64,000 nucleotides of DNA, from positions 16,580 through 80,579 of the forward strand of contig JAZQGR010000066.1 in NCBI GenBank assembly GCA_045540115.1, in the 5' to 3' direction. The notes under the pieces were generated by a model that saw nothing but the letters and a program-made list of their open reading frames with translations, searched no databases and had not been told where the DNA came from. Made by a program: the position numbers and the translations under genes. The stretch comes from Colimorpha_A sp045540115 (GTDB lineage Bacteria > Bacillota > Clostridia > Oscillospirales > CAG-272). This document shows, piece by piece, positions 40,178-49,754 of the stretch. How positions within the stretch are numbered: the first letter of the stretch is position 1; every line of letters starts with the position of its first letter.

Positions 40178-40942
40178 ATGGCATTGACTAAGAAAAAGAG
40201 ACCCGCGGCGCTCACTCCCGCGGAAGTACAGAAGACGCTTCACAGAAATCTCGAATTTATAGCGTCTGAGCAGTACCGTCTGCTCCGCGCAAACATAAAG
40301 TTCACCATCCCGGAGGACGTCAAGTGCCCGATAATCGGAGTTACCTCGTCTATTCGCGGAGAGGGCAAGAGCACGACGGCGATAAACCTTTCTTACGTTC
40401 TTGCAAATAAGGGACATAAGGTACTCCTCGTCGACGGCGACCTTCGCATTCCCTCTATCGCAAAGAAAATGGGCGTAAAGAGCACACCCGGACTTACCGA
40501 CCTTCTCATCGGCTCGAGCGCGGATATCGCCTCCTGGAAATCTGACGTACATAAGGATTGGTACGTTCTCCCCTCCGGCGAGATCCCCCCGAACCCCTCC
40601 GAGCTTCTCGGCTCGAAGAGAATGGAAAACGTGCTTAACGTTCTTAAGGAGCATTTCGATTACATAATCATCGACCTCCCCCCCGTAAACGTCGTTTCCG
40701 ACGCTATGGCGATCTCGAGCTGGGTGACGGGAATGATAATCGTTATCCGCGAGGGCTATACCTCGAAAAAGGATCTTGACCGCTGTATGAGACAGATCAA
40801 GCTCTCAAACGTAAACATTCTCGGTTGCGTTATGAACGAGAGCGAGGAAGGAAGCGCCACACGCGGCAAGTATAAGAGAGGCAAAAATTCCTATTATTCC
40901 TACGAGTACAAAGCAGAAAATAAGGAAGCATTCGACCTGTGA
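40178..40942 (+). CDS. BY-kinase (CpsD/CapB-type tyrosine kinase)
   Basis: 254 aa cytoplasmic bacterial tyrosine kinase. Walker A SIRGEGKSTTAINLSY, Walker A' VLLVDGDLRIPS and Walker B YIIIDLPPVNVVSDA are intact, and the C-terminal tail carries a tyrosine cluster (NSYYSYEYK) for autophosphorylation. N-terminal residues (EFIASEQYRLLRANIKF) fit the oligomer interface. Works with the Wzz-like protein and is reversed by the PHP phosphatase, whose GTG start overlaps its stop (GTGA). Confidence 0.94.
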   Translation: MALTKKKRPAALTPAEVQKTLHRNLEFIASEQYRLLRANIKFTIPEDVKCPIIGVTSSIRGEGKSTTAINLSYVLANKGHKVLLVDGDLRIPSIAKKMGVKSTPGLTDLLIGSSADIASWKSDVHKDWYVLPSGEIPPNPSELLGSKRMENVLNVLKEHFDYIIIDLPPVNVVSDAMAISSWVTGMIIVIREGYTSKKDLDRCMRQIKLSNVNILGCVMNESEEGSATRGKYKRGKNSYYSYEYKAENKEAFDL

Positions 40943-41652
40943 TAGACTTCCATTCACACATTCTTCCCGCCGTTGACGATGGAAGCTCAAGCGTCGGGGA
41001 GAGCGTGAAGCTTCTGCAAATGCTCAGGGATCAGGGAATAAAAACGGTAGTTGCCACTCCACATTTTGACGCTGCAAGAAATACTCCCGAGAAATTCATC
41101 AAGAAAAGAAACGAAAGCTACGAGCTGCTTTCCCCCGTGCTTGAGCCCGACCTGCCCGAGATAATACTCGGAGCGGAGGTCGCCTACTATCCGGGGATCG
41201 AACGCTTGAAGGGGCTTGAGCTTCTTACGGCAGGAGAAAGTAGCCTGCTTCTTACCGAAATGCCAATATCGGTCTGGTCCGATTATGCGGTAAGAGAGCT
41301 CGTTGAGCTCACGACGACCAAGGGCTTGACCGTCGTTCTCGCACATGCTGAGAGATATCTCGGACTTCAAAGCTTAAAGACGATTGGACTTCTCCATGAC
41401 AGCGGCATACTGATGCAGTACAACGCAGACTTCTTCCTGCGCTTCGGACAGAAGCGAACGGCTATCAGAATGCTGGAGCTCGGAGAGATAAACCTGATCG
41501 GCTCCGACTGTCATAACCTTACTGCGCGCCCGCCTCGGATCGGCGAAGCGTATGAAAGAATTAAGAAAAAGCTCGGCGATGGCTTCTACTCGCGCTTTTG
41601 CGAGTACGGATATTCGCTAATCAATACAAAAACAAAAAATAAAACCTCTTGA
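40939..41652 (+). CDS. PHP-type tyrosine phosphatase (CpsB/YwqE-like)
   Basis: 237 aa from GTG 40939, overlapping the kinase stop. PHP metallo-phosphatase: metal-binding motifs IDFHSHILPAVDDGS, VATPHFDAARNTPEKF, VVLAHAERY and SDCHNL are complete. It dephosphorylates the tyrosine cluster of the BY-kinase, cycling capsule assembly. Length and motifs match the CpsB/CapC family. Confidence 0.94.
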   Translation: MIDFHSHILPAVDDGSSSVGESVKLLQMLRDQGIKTVVATPHFDAARNTPEKFIKKRNESYELLSPVLEPDLPEIILGAEVAYYPGIERLKGLELLTAGESSLLLTEMPISVWSDYAVRELVELTTTKGLTVVLAHAERYLGLQSLKTIGLLHDSGILMQYNADFFLRFGQKRTAIRMLELGEINLIGSDCHNLTARPPRIGEAYERIKKKLGDGFYSRFCEYGYSLINTKTKNKTS

Positions 41653-41667
41653 AAGGACGATTTTATT

Positions 41668-42327
41668 ATGAAAAAGCTACTTGTTGTTCTCATCTCCGCT
41701 GTTATGATCGCAAGCCTCTCGCTTACCGGCTTCGCCGCATCCTTCGTTTCGAGCCCCTCGGGCAACGCGGCTCCGACCGTCGATTCCTTCGACTTTGAAA
41801 ACGATAGCTGTACCGCTACCGTAGTAGTTACCGCTTATTCTCAGAGAAATGCTCTTTCCGCTGATGCAAAGGCGGCTATCGAGGCTGCATACAACTCTAT
41901 CAAGAGCTCAAACGATGTTTCTTCCCTTAATGCAGACCTTGCTGCTCTCGCTAAGAGCAAAGACATCAAGGGAACCAACCTCGCAGTAAGCGACCTCTTT
42001 GATGTAACCTATACCGGCTGTAATGCTCATACCGGCCACGGCAAGGTAACAGTTACCCTTAAGGCTGAGACTCTTAAGGATTTCGTAGGTCTTCTTCACT
42101 ACGTAAACGGCGGCTGGGAGCTCGTTTCCGGCGCTACCGCTGAAGGCGGTAAGCTCACCTTTACGGTTGACTCGCTTTCTCCCTTCGCTATCGTAGTTGA
42201 CGCTACCCCCGATTCTCCTCCTACCGACGATAACGGTACCGTTTACCTCCTCGTCGCTATCGCAGCACTTTCTCTCGCGGCAGCAGTTATCTGCTTCAAG
42301 AAGTCCCGTAAAGAGAGAGCAAACTAA
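41668..42327 (+). CDS. Secreted, C-terminally anchored protein of the capsule operon, unknown
   Basis: 219 aa. Signal peptide (about 1-24, SLTGFAASF), an extracellular domain of about 165 residues, a Pro/Asp linker (TPDSPPTDDNG) and a C-terminal membrane segment (about 190-209) with a KKSRKERAN tail. The domain has a helical part (LSADAKAAIEAAYNSIKSS) and a beta part (TVTLKAETLKDFVGLLHYVNGGWE, positions about 130-153) like Ig-type surface modules. Codon use is strikingly biased (GCT, ACC, CTT, GTA), suggesting strong expression. Placed between the phosphatase and the LCP gene with small gaps, so it is part of the operon. I do not recognise the family. Confidence 0.75.
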   Translation: MKKLLVVLISAVMIASLSLTGFAASFVSSPSGNAAPTVDSFDFENDSCTATVVVTAYSQRNALSADAKAAIEAAYNSIKSSNDVSSLNADLAALAKSKDIKGTNLAVSDLFDVTYTGCNAHTGHGKVTVTLKAETLKDFVGLLHYVNGGWELVSGATAEGGKLTFTVDSLSPFAIVVDATPDSPPTDDNGTVYLLVAIAALSLAAAVICFKKSRKERAN

Positions 42328-42359
42328 TCAGTAATTTGAATTAAGGAAAGAGGAATGAC

Positions 42360-43358
42360 ATGAGAGTATCGAGCACGAAAAAAAGCAGGTATTATAGGTA
42401 TGCCGCGATAATTCTGCTTGTTGTATTTCTTGTGTCATTTTCTCTTATCGCGGTAAATATTTATGAGAATAACCGCGGGAAATATCCGACGCAAACGACG
42501 GTAGAGCAGTTTATTGAGCATGATGGTGTGAAGTATGAGCTCAAGGAAGATCTTGAGACCTTTATCGTTATAGGTCTTGATAAGATGAGTGATTATGACG
42601 GCGTGTCGGATTCGTACAATAACGATAAACAGGCGGATTTTATTATGCTCTTTGTCCTTGATAACAAGGCAAAGACGGTTACGCCGATCCATATAAACCG
42701 CGATACGATGGCTGAGATGAATATTCTCGGCCTTAACGGAAATCCCGTCGGAAGCGTGACAAAGCAGATCGCCCTTTCTTATAACTACGGAAACGGCGGA
42801 AAAATAAGTTGTCGCAATACGCTCGACGCGGTATCTGAGCTTCTTCTCGGAATGAAAATAAAGCACTACGCTTCCGTCACAATGGACGCCGTGCCGGTGT
42901 ATAACGACCTTGTCGGCGGTGTGACGCTTGAGGTGCTTGACGACTTTACGGGTATCGACGAGACTCTTGTTAAGGGTGAAACGGTTGCTCTCTCGGGACA
43001 GCAGGCGCTGACCTACGTCCGTACAAGAGAAGGACTTGAGGATAATACGAACGCCGCACGAATGATACGCCAGAAGCAGTATCTTACGGCGCTTCGTGAA
43101 AAAACCGTGGAAAAGCTGAACAGCGGCACCAAGTTTGCCGTCGAGCTTACGACGGCGCTGTCCGATTATCTCATTTCCGACCGTTCAGTCACTCAGATGC
43201 AGGAGCTTCTCGATAAATTCTCGTCTTATGAATTTTTGGAAACTCTCGAGCTCGAGGGCGAAAATAAGGTCGGCGAGAAATTCATGGAATTTTATCCGAG
43301 CGAGGATTCGATCACGGAGATCGTCGTGAAGGCGTTCTATCGGGAGTCGGATAAATAA
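42360..43358 (+). CDS. LytR-CpsA-Psr (LCP) family ligase
   Basis: 332 aa. One N-terminal membrane segment (about 12-32) and an extracellular LCP domain: TFIVIGLDKMSDYDGVSDS, the acidic NNDKQADFIMLFVLD, TPIHINRDTMAEM with the conserved Arg/Asp, and ALTYVRTREGLEDNTNAARMIRQKQYL (positions about 218-244) with RxR and Gln. LCP proteins transfer undecaprenyl-linked polymers to peptidoglycan, so this protein likely attaches the capsule to the wall. Confidence 0.94.
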   Translation: MRVSSTKKSRYYRYAAIILLVVFLVSFSLIAVNIYENNRGKYPTQTTVEQFIEHDGVKYELKEDLETFIVIGLDKMSDYDGVSDSYNNDKQADFIMLFVLDNKAKTVTPIHINRDTMAEMNILGLNGNPVGSVTKQIALSYNYGNGGKISCRNTLDAVSELLLGMKIKHYASVTMDAVPVYNDLVGGVTLEVLDDFTGIDETLVKGETVALSGQQALTYVRTREGLEDNTNAARMIRQKQYLTALREKTVEKLNSGTKFAVELTTALSDYLISDRSVTQMQELLDKFSSYEFLETLELEGENKVGEKFMEFYPSEDSITEIVVKAFYRESDK

Positions 43359-43589
43359 TATCGTGGAGACATTCTCCGGAAAACGGTCATGATAAGTGGC
43401 CGTTTTGCGCCGTATAGAGATATGTTTTAATTTGCTAATGCAGTGATATATTTCCGCCGTTTCGGGCGGAAAATGATATGATTTCTACCCTTTTGAGCCG
43501 CGCCTGCGGCGGTTTTCCGCCTACGCGCGTTGACTGTGCAGATCCTCCCACCAAGTGTGGGTTAAAATATAATTCGGAGAAGCTTTGTA
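43359..43589. other. Intergenic region with several hairpins before capD-like gene
   Basis: Stem AAACGGTCA..TGGCCGTTT (43381-43405) may end the first transcript, though it lacks a T run. TTCCGCC..GGCGGAA near 43451 and CCGC..GCGG stems near 43498 follow. TATAAT at 43568-43573 may be part of a second promoter; no matching -35 box at normal distance is seen. CGGAGAAG precedes the next ATG. Confidence 0.5.
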
Positions 43590-45488
43590 ATGAAAAAGCA
43601 GGGAAAAAGAAGATATATAATTCTTTATGATATTGTGATCTTCGCCGCGCTGTTCGTGTCGCTCTATTTTCTGCACGGAAAGCCGGCGGGAATATCGACG
43701 GACGTAATATATATCCAGGCGGCGATAACCTTCGTTATCACCTTTGGCGCGAGAATTATCGGCCGAGTTTACAAGCAGATACTTCGCTATGGCGGTATTC
43801 AGGGATATATTCGCCTTCTTGTCGTCGATGCCTGCGCCTTCCTTCTCAATTTTACGCTTCTGAAGCTCTTGCCGATAAGAACGGTATCGGGTGCATTTCT
43901 TCTGATCGTCGCGTCAATGAACCTTCTTTGCGCGCTCGCGGTCAGAATGCTCTACCGTTACGCTTATAAGTGCGCAAATAAAAAGACCTTTATCGGAAAA
44001 CTCCTCAATTTCGGACTCCTCGTCGTCGCGGGAATAAGAATACCGGAGGAAAAGCTTGAAGAGGCACAGAAAACCAATATCGCAATAGTTGGCGCCGGAA
44101 GCGTAGGCGTTGCGCTCGCAACGGAGCTTCGCTCCAACCCGAACAGCCAATTTTTCCCGCGTTGCTTCGTTGATATAAACAAGAATAAAGTAAACAGAAA
44201 TATTCTCGATATACCTGTTCTGCTCGAGGACGGAAAGATTTTTGATAAGCTTGCGGATATGGGCGTCGGTGAGGTCGTTTTCGCAATAAGCGATCTTGAT
44301 GATGAAAAGGCAAAGGCGCTTCACGAGAAGTACCTGAGAGCGGGCTTCAAGATCAAGGTCTACGATTTCCCGCTCATGCAGAGTGTAGGCGGAAAGCGCA
44401 GAGTAAGAGAATTTGACATCGAGGAGCTTCTGTTCAGAAAGCCGATAATCATACATAACGAAAAAACAGAAGAATACTACAAGGGCAAGACCGTTATGAT
44501 AACGGGCGGAGGCGGATCAATAGGCTCAGAGCTCTGCCGCCAGCTCGCGAAATTCTCGCCAAAGAAGATAATTATAGTCGATATCTACGAAAACGGCGCT
44601 TATGACGTTCAGCAGGAGCTCAAGATCGCGTACGGCAATAAGCTTGATCTTACAGTCGAGATCGCGTCTATATGCAACAGACGTGCAATGGAGCGCGTTT
44701 TTGAGAAATATAATGTGCAGATAGTCATTAACGCGGCGGCGCATAAGCACGTGCCGCTTATGGAGAACAACTGCATTGAAGCGGTCGAAAATAACGTGTT
44801 CGGTACGAAGATCCTCGTTGATCTGTGCGAGAAATACGGAGCTGAAAGCTTCGTAATGGTGTCGACCGATAAGGCGGTAAACCCCACCAATATAATGGGC
44901 GCAACAAAGCGTATGTGCGAAATGATCGTGCAGAGCGCAGGCACTCACGGTAAGGTAAAATACAGCGCAACGCGCTTCGGTAACGTCCTTGGATCGGCAG
45001 GCTCGGTGATCCCGCTCTTCAAGAAGCAGATCGCAAACGGCGGTCCGATAACGGTCACCGATAAACGAATAATCCGCTACTTTATGACGATCCCCGAGGC
45101 ATCTCAGCTCGTGCTTGAATCGGGCGCGATCGCGAAAAACGGCGAGCTGTTCGTCCTCGATATGGGACAACCTGTCAAGATCTACGATCTTGCCAAGAAT
45201 ATGATACGCCTGACGGGCGCTACGGATATCGAAATAATTGAAACCGGACTCCGCCCCGGCGAAAAGCTTTACGAGGAGCTCCTCGTAAAGAGCGAAGAGC
45301 TCGATAAGACCGAAAACAGCCTTATCTTCATTGAGCGCGACACGCCGCCTACCGTGTCGGAAATCGAAGAAAAGCTTGCGATCCTTATACATGCCGTCGA
45401 AACCAATGACGACGAGACCGTCAGAGCCGCACTCAAAAAAACGGTGCCGACGTATAAGGAGCCGAACGAGATAAATATCAAGGCATAA
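43590..45488 (+). CDS. CapD/FlaA1-type nucleotide-sugar 4,6-dehydratase/epimerase, membrane form
   Basis: 632 aa. Four N-terminal membrane segments within about 1-130, a first Rossmann domain (IAIVGAGSVGVALATEL) and a second, catalytic SDR domain with MITGGGGSIGSELCRQL. The active-site stretch MVSTDKAVNPTNIMGATKR has Met in place of the usual Tyr of YxxxK, normal in the FlaA1/PglF/CapD group. It makes a UDP-keto-deoxy amino sugar, or epimerises UDP-GlcNAc type sugars, for the first capsule residue. The adjacent sugar transferase probably uses its product. Confidence 0.92.
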   Translation: MKKQGKRRYIILYDIVIFAALFVSLYFLHGKPAGISTDVIYIQAAITFVITFGARIIGRVYKQILRYGGIQGYIRLLVVDACAFLLNFTLLKLLPIRTVSGAFLLIVASMNLLCALAVRMLYRYAYKCANKKTFIGKLLNFGLLVVAGIRIPEEKLEEAQKTNIAIVGAGSVGVALATELRSNPNSQFFPRCFVDINKNKVNRNILDIPVLLEDGKIFDKLADMGVGEVVFAISDLDDEKAKALHEKYLRAGFKIKVYDFPLMQSVGGKRRVREFDIEELLFRKPIIIHNEKTEEYYKGKTVMITGGGGSIGSELCRQLAKFSPKKIIIVDIYENGAYDVQQELKIAYGNKLDLTVEIASICNRRAMERVFEKYNVQIVINAAAHKHVPLMENNCIEAVENNVFGTKILVDLCEKYGAESFVMVSTDKAVNPTNIMGATKRMCEMIVQSAGTHGKVKYSATRFGNVLGSAGSVIPLFKKQIANGGPITVTDKRIIRYFMTIPEASQLVLESGAIAKNGELFVLDMGQPVKIYDLAKNMIRLTGATDIEIIETGLRPGEKLYEELLVKSEELDKTENSLIFIERDTPPTVSEIEEKLAILIHAVETNDDETVRAALKKTVPTYKEPNEINIKA

Positions 45489-45509
45489 ATTAATTCAGGA
45501 TGAAAGCGA

Positions 45510-46142
45510 ATGTATAAGAGGTTTTTTAAACGGCTTATTGATCTTGTGCTTTCAACGCTCGCAATCATTGTCCTCGCAATACCGATGGCAATAATTGCGT
45601 TGATTATCAAGATCACCGATCCGGGCCCCGCAATATTCAAGCAGAAGCGAGTCGGAAAGAATAAAACCTACTTCCGGCTCTATAAGTTCAGAAGTATGAA
45701 GATGAGCACTCCGAGAGATTGCCCTACGCATTTGCTCGAAAACCCCGAGCAGTACATAACCCGTATAGGAAAATTCCTGCGTAAAAGCAGCCTCGATGAG
45801 CTTCCGCAGATATTCAATATCTGGACCGGGAAAATGTCGATCATAGGCCCGCGCCCCGCACTGTGGAACCAGGATGACCTTGTTGCCGAACGCGATAAGT
45901 ACGGCGCAAACGACGTCCGCCCGGGACTTACCGGCTGGGCGCAGATAAACGGCAGAGACGAGCTTGAGATTCCCGTCAAGGCAAAGCTCGACGGAGAATA
46001 TGTTGAAAAAATGAGCTTCGGCTTTGACATAAAATGCTTTTTCGGAACGATAGGAAGTGTCCTGAAGTCCGACGGCGTCGTCGAAGGCGGCACGGGTGAG
46101 CTCGAAAAGAAAGAAGAAAAAGAAGAAACGGCTACGAAATGA
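45510..46142 (+). CDS. Undecaprenyl-phosphate sugar-1-phosphate transferase (priming enzyme)
   Basis: 210 aa. Short PGT form: one membrane hairpin (about 10-33) then the catalytic core with KQKRVGKNKTYFRLYKFRSM, FLRKSSLDELPQIFNIW, MSIIGPRPAL and VRPGLTGWAQINGRDEL, the standard bacterial sugar transferase blocks. It transfers a sugar phosphate from a UDP sugar to undecaprenyl phosphate at the inner face of the membrane, starting the repeat unit. A Glu/Lys-rich tail (about 195-210) is unusual but short. Overlaps the next gene by 4 bp. Confidence 0.95.
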   Translation: MYKRFFKRLIDLVLSTLAIIVLAIPMAIIALIIKITDPGPAIFKQKRVGKNKTYFRLYKFRSMKMSTPRDCPTHLLENPEQYITRIGKFLRKSSLDELPQIFNIWTGKMSIIGPRPALWNQDDLVAERDKYGANDVRPGLTGWAQINGRDELEIPVKAKLDGEYVEKMSFGFDIKCFFGTIGSVLKSDGVVEGGTGELEKKEEKEETATK

Positions 46143-47014
46143 AGAAGATTTTGATTACCGGCGCAAACAGTTATATCGGAAACTCATTCGAAAAATATGT
46201 AAATGAAAAATATCCGGATCAGTATACGGTTGATACTGTCGATATGACCAATAGCGCTTGGAAAGAAAAAAACTTTTCGGAGTATGATAGCGTATTCCAC
46301 GTAGCCGGAATTGCCCATTCGGACAGCGGTAAGATAAGCGATGAAAAAGCAAAGTTATATTATGCGGTAAACACCGATCTGACCGTTGAAACCGCTAAGA
46401 AAGCTAAGGCGGACGGGGCGGGACAGTTTATATTTATGAGCAGCGCGATAGTTTACGGCGAAAGCGCGCCGATCGGTAAGACAAAGGTTATTACAAAGGA
46501 TACCCCTGTCAGCCCCGCAAACTGTTACGGCGACAGTAAAGTTCAAGCGGAAAACGGAATTCGTCCTTTGAATGATGACAGTTTCAAAGTCGTTATCCTT
46601 CGACCGCCTATGATTTACGGAAAGGGAAGTAAGGGCAATTATCCGTTTCTCGTCAAGATCGCTCTCAAAACGCCGATTTTCCCTTATGTAAAGAACGAAC
46701 GCTCGATGCTGTACGTCGAGAACCTTTGTGAGTTCGTTCGTCTTATGATCGAAAATGAAGAGCACGGCACATTCTGGCCGCAAAATGCTGAGTACAGCAA
46801 TACAAGCGAGCTCGTGAAAATGATCGCCGAGGCGCATGGAAAAAAGATACGCCTTATCAAAGGCTTCGGTTGGGCTTTGAAAATAATGAGCCGTTTGGTC
46901 GGGCTTGTGAATAAAGCGTTTGGCAGTCTGAGCTATGATCGAGAGATGAGCCGATATAAATATGAGTACAGAATGAAGAATCTTAAAGATTCTGTTGAGG
47001 ATACGGAAAAATGA
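46139..47014 (+). CDS. NAD-dependent epimerase/dehydratase (extended SDR)
   Basis: 291 aa. Nucleotide-binding ITGANSYIGNSF, a serine in FMSSAIVYGE and the YxxxK pair in NCYGDSKVQAE give a complete extended-SDR active site. LRPPMIYGKGSKGNYP is typical of nucleotide-sugar 4-epimerases or reductases in capsule loci. It probably modifies a UDP sugar, or reduces the keto sugar made by the CapD-like enzyme. Coupled on both sides by ATGA overlaps. Confidence 0.9.
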   Translation: MKKILITGANSYIGNSFEKYVNEKYPDQYTVDTVDMTNSAWKEKNFSEYDSVFHVAGIAHSDSGKISDEKAKLYYAVNTDLTVETAKKAKADGAGQFIFMSSAIVYGESAPIGKTKVITKDTPVSPANCYGDSKVQAENGIRPLNDDSFKVVILRPPMIYGKGSKGNYPFLVKIALKTPIFPYVKNERSMLYVENLCEFVRLMIENEEHGTFWPQNAEYSNTSELVKMIAEAHGKKIRLIKGFGWALKIMSRLVGLVNKAFGSLSYDREMSRYKYEYRMKNLKDSVEDTEK

Positions 47015-47871
47015 TTGATGCGACCGCGATAATAATGACAAAAAACGAAGAAAAGAATATCGTTGATTGTTTGAAATCTATGAGCGGTTTCGCAAAACGT
47101 TGCGTGGTTCTCGACTGCGGTAGCACCGATAAAACGGTAGAGCTTGCCAAGGAAAACGGAGCAGACGTTTATTTTCACGAGTTTGAATATTATGCAAAGC
47201 AGTTCAATTGGGGTATTGATAATTGTGACATCGATACCGAATGGATAATACGTCTTGACGCGGATGAGCGTTTTCCTAATGAGCTGAACGCGGAAATCAC
47301 AGAGCTGATCGAGAAAAACAAGGATAAGCCGATGAACGGCATTACTATCGAGGCAGACTTCTTCTTCCTTGGGCGCTGTATGAAGCATGGCCCGAGAAAT
47401 AAGAGAAAAATGATGCTTTTCAAGCGATCATGCGGACGAATTGAAGACCGCAGAAGAGATGCACACAGCGTGATCTCGGAGGGCTATTCTGAAAGCACAA
47501 AGCATCGCTTCATGCACTATGATTTCAAGAATCTGGATAATTATATTAAGCGCTATAATTGGTACGCAACCCGTGAAATGCAGGATTATATCGATTTTAC
47601 GCACGGTGCCCCTACCGAAATAAAAACGGATAAAGCGATAGCAAAGCAGCGCAAAAAGAAATTTGGATTTTACTATAAAATGCCGAAGTACGTGCGTGCT
47701 TGGGCGTGGTTTATCTATAACTATGTCTTTCGCGGCGGTTTTTTGGACGGCAAGGAAGGACTTGTGTTCTGCTTTCTTGAATGCTATTGGTACCGCCTGC
47801 TCGTAGATGCAAAGATTTTCGAGTACGAAAAAAACGGCGGCGAGTTTGAAAGGCTTAAGGCGATTGATTGA
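47011..47871 (+). CDS. Family 2 glycosyltransferase (WaaE/LgtF-like)
   Basis: 286 aa. GT-A fold GT2: TKNEEKNIVDCLKSM, VLDCGSTDKTVELAKENGA (positions about 31-49), metal-binding RLDADERFP. The C-terminal helical half with amphipathic basic patches is like the WaaE/KdtX group. Adds a sugar to the growing lipid-linked repeat at the cytoplasmic face. Last gene before composition turns more AT-rich. Confidence 0.92.
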   Translation: MIDATAIIMTKNEEKNIVDCLKSMSGFAKRCVVLDCGSTDKTVELAKENGADVYFHEFEYYAKQFNWGIDNCDIDTEWIIRLDADERFPNELNAEITELIEKNKDKPMNGITIEADFFFLGRCMKHGPRNKRKMMLFKRSCGRIEDRRRDAHSVISEGYSESTKHRFMHYDFKNLDNYIKRYNWYATREMQDYIDFTHGAPTEIKTDKAIAKQRKKKFGFYYKMPKYVRAWAWFIYNYVFRGGFLDGKEGLVFCFLECYWYRLLVDAKIFEYEKNGGEFERLKAID

Positions 47872-47878
47872 GGATAGG

Positions 47879-48784
47879 ATGAATATTAAATTAAAAAAGC
47901 TAATATTGTTTCCGTTCAATATCTTGTATCGCATTAGCCCCAAAGCAGAGTTGTCTTTGATGTATCGATTAAAGTGCAAAAGTAAGCTGAATTGGAACGA
48001 TCCGAAAACGTATCTTGAAAAGTTGAATTGGATGAAGCTCTATTATCGAAATGAGTTGATGCCAATATGTGCAGACAAGTATTTGGCGAGAGAATACATT
48101 GAAAAGCATGGATACGGTGAATATCTTCCAAAATTGCTTTGGGACGGTCAGGATCCTGCCGAAATTCCGTTTGATTCTCTCCCAAAATCTTTTGTGATAA
48201 AAAGCTCTACGGGCTCCGGGAACAATATTATCTGTAAAGACAAGTCAACTTTGGATCGAAAGCAAACCGTTAAGAAACTGAAGAAGTGGCTGAAGGAAAA
48301 ATACCTTCCTTGCTACGGCGAATGGCATTATGAAAAAATAAAACCCTGCATTATTATCGAAGAATACCTGTCGGATGGAGAAAACTACGTTCCGGTAGAT
48401 TATAAGCTGTTTTGTTTCAATGGACTTGACAACGGCGATGTCGGATGTATCGCGGTAGATTTGGGTCGATATGTGGATCACAGACGTAATATCTACGATG
48501 CGGAATTCAATTATTTACAACAGGTTTCATTTGGTTTTGAGCGCGATGAGAACGCAAAAATCGAGCGTCCCGGGGCATACGACCAAATGCGCAGAATAGC
48601 GCACGATCTGGCTAAACCATTTCCTCATGTAAGAGTTGACTTTTTTGTTATAGGCGATAGATTTTACATCGGAGAATTGACATTTTTTAACGGGGCGGGA
48701 TATGATATGATTACGCCTCACGAATATAATGTCCAAATGGGAGACTGGATCAAGCTGACGGACAGGTCTACGGAGGAAACGTAA
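47879..48784 (+). CDS. TupA-like ATP-grasp protein, copy 1
   Basis: 301 aa from ATG 47879 (GAGG upstream; the open frame starts earlier inside the GT2 gene). ATP-grasp family named for TupA of alkaliphilic Bacillus, involved in teichuronopeptide synthesis. Features: TYLEKLNWMKLYYRNELMPICADKYLAREYI near the N-terminus, FVIKSSTGSGNNIICKDKS (ATP loop), IIIEEYLSD, and HVRVDFFVIGDRFYIGELTFFNGAG with the metal/ATP-binding Asp and Glu. Such enzymes form acyl-phosphate intermediates and ligate an amino acid or amine to a carboxylate, here plausibly a uronic acid in the polysaccharide. A second copy lies at 52964. Part of the AT-rich cassette. Confidence 0.88.
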   Translation: MNIKLKKLILFPFNILYRISPKAELSLMYRLKCKSKLNWNDPKTYLEKLNWMKLYYRNELMPICADKYLAREYIEKHGYGEYLPKLLWDGQDPAEIPFDSLPKSFVIKSSTGSGNNIICKDKSTLDRKQTVKKLKKWLKEKYLPCYGEWHYEKIKPCIIIEEYLSDGENYVPVDYKLFCFNGLDNGDVGCIAVDLGRYVDHRRNIYDAEFNYLQQVSFGFERDENAKIERPGAYDQMRRIAHDLAKPFPHVRVDFFVIGDRFYIGELTFFNGAGYDMITPHEYNVQMGDWIKLTDRSTEET

Positions 48785-48785
48785 G

Positions 48786-49742
48786 TTGAAAAGGGTCAGT
48801 GTAATTATACCCTGTTATAACTGCGAGACTTTGATTGAGGAAACATTGAGGAGTCTTGAAAAACAAACATACCGTGATTTTGAGGTCGTTTGTGTGAATG
48901 ACGGATCAACAGATGAAACGCTGTCTGTTTTGAAAAAGTGGGAAAGCTGCTCGGACCTCGAATTGCGAATTATAGATAAAGAGAACGGCGGCGTTAGCAG
49001 CGCCAGAAACGCCGGTGTCAGAGCTGCAAGAGGAGAAAGCATTCTGTTTTTGGATTCTGATGATATGTATCACCCGGAATTTGTTGAGCGCCTTGTTTTT
49101 TCTGTTAAAAAAAGCGGAGCGGATGTTTCATATTGCCGGTTGAGCAGGAATCAAGATACCGTTTTTTCTAAGCCTCATATCCATTCTGAGGTTTTACAGA
49201 ATCAGAGCGAAGCCATGTATAACTTGTTATACAGAATGCCTGAATTTGGGTTTTATTGTTACCTCTACAAAAAAGAGATAATCGCTCGCGAGAATCTTTT
49301 GTTCGATGAAAACACCCGTCATTTCGAGGATCGGGAATTTAACTGGAAATATTTGTGTCACTGTCAAACCGCAGTTTTAGTGGATGCGCCATTGTACTAT
49401 TATCGTGTAAATGAAACCTCCGTGACACAATCTAAGAGAATTCAATGGAGAACAGACGGGATTGATGCGGTAAAAAGAATTGAAAACTACGTTGAACAAA
49501 AGGCAGGAACTTTTCTGCCTGAATTGAAATCCTACCTGTATCCTCGGGTAATGTGGACTATGGCGAAAAACTATTCTCTCGGAGGAGAGCGAGGATTGCT
49601 TAGGCGTTTAGGTAAGGAATATGATGTAAAGGCGTGCATGAAACGAACTGTGAAGGACAAAAACAAGCTGGTTGCAATAGCTTCGTGGCTTTATCTGATT
49701 CATCCGATGCTGTTCTACCATATTGTGAGATCGAAACGATAG
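48786..49742 (+). CDS. Family 2 glycosyltransferase
   Basis: 318 aa from TTG 48786 (GGAGG upstream, inside the end of the previous gene). GT2 signature: VSVIIPCYNCETLIEETLRS, VVCVNDGSTDETLSVL, NGGVSSARNAGV, LFLDSDDMY (DxD). C-terminal part is helical with a hydrophobic end (about 285-310). Transfers a sugar to the repeat unit; donor and linkage are not deducible. Confidence 0.93.
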   Translation: MKRVSVIIPCYNCETLIEETLRSLEKQTYRDFEVVCVNDGSTDETLSVLKKWESCSDLELRIIDKENGGVSSARNAGVRAARGESILFLDSDDMYHPEFVERLVFSVKKSGADVSYCRLSRNQDTVFSKPHIHSEVLQNQSEAMYNLLYRMPEFGFYCYLYKKEIIARENLLFDENTRHFEDREFNWKYLCHCQTAVLVDAPLYYYRVNETSVTQSKRIQWRTDGIDAVKRIENYVEQKAGTFLPELKSYLYPRVMWTMAKNYSLGGERGLLRRLGKEYDVKACMKRTVKDKNKLVAIASWLYLIHPMLFYHIVRSKR

Positions 49743-49754
49743 AAAGGCTTGTAA

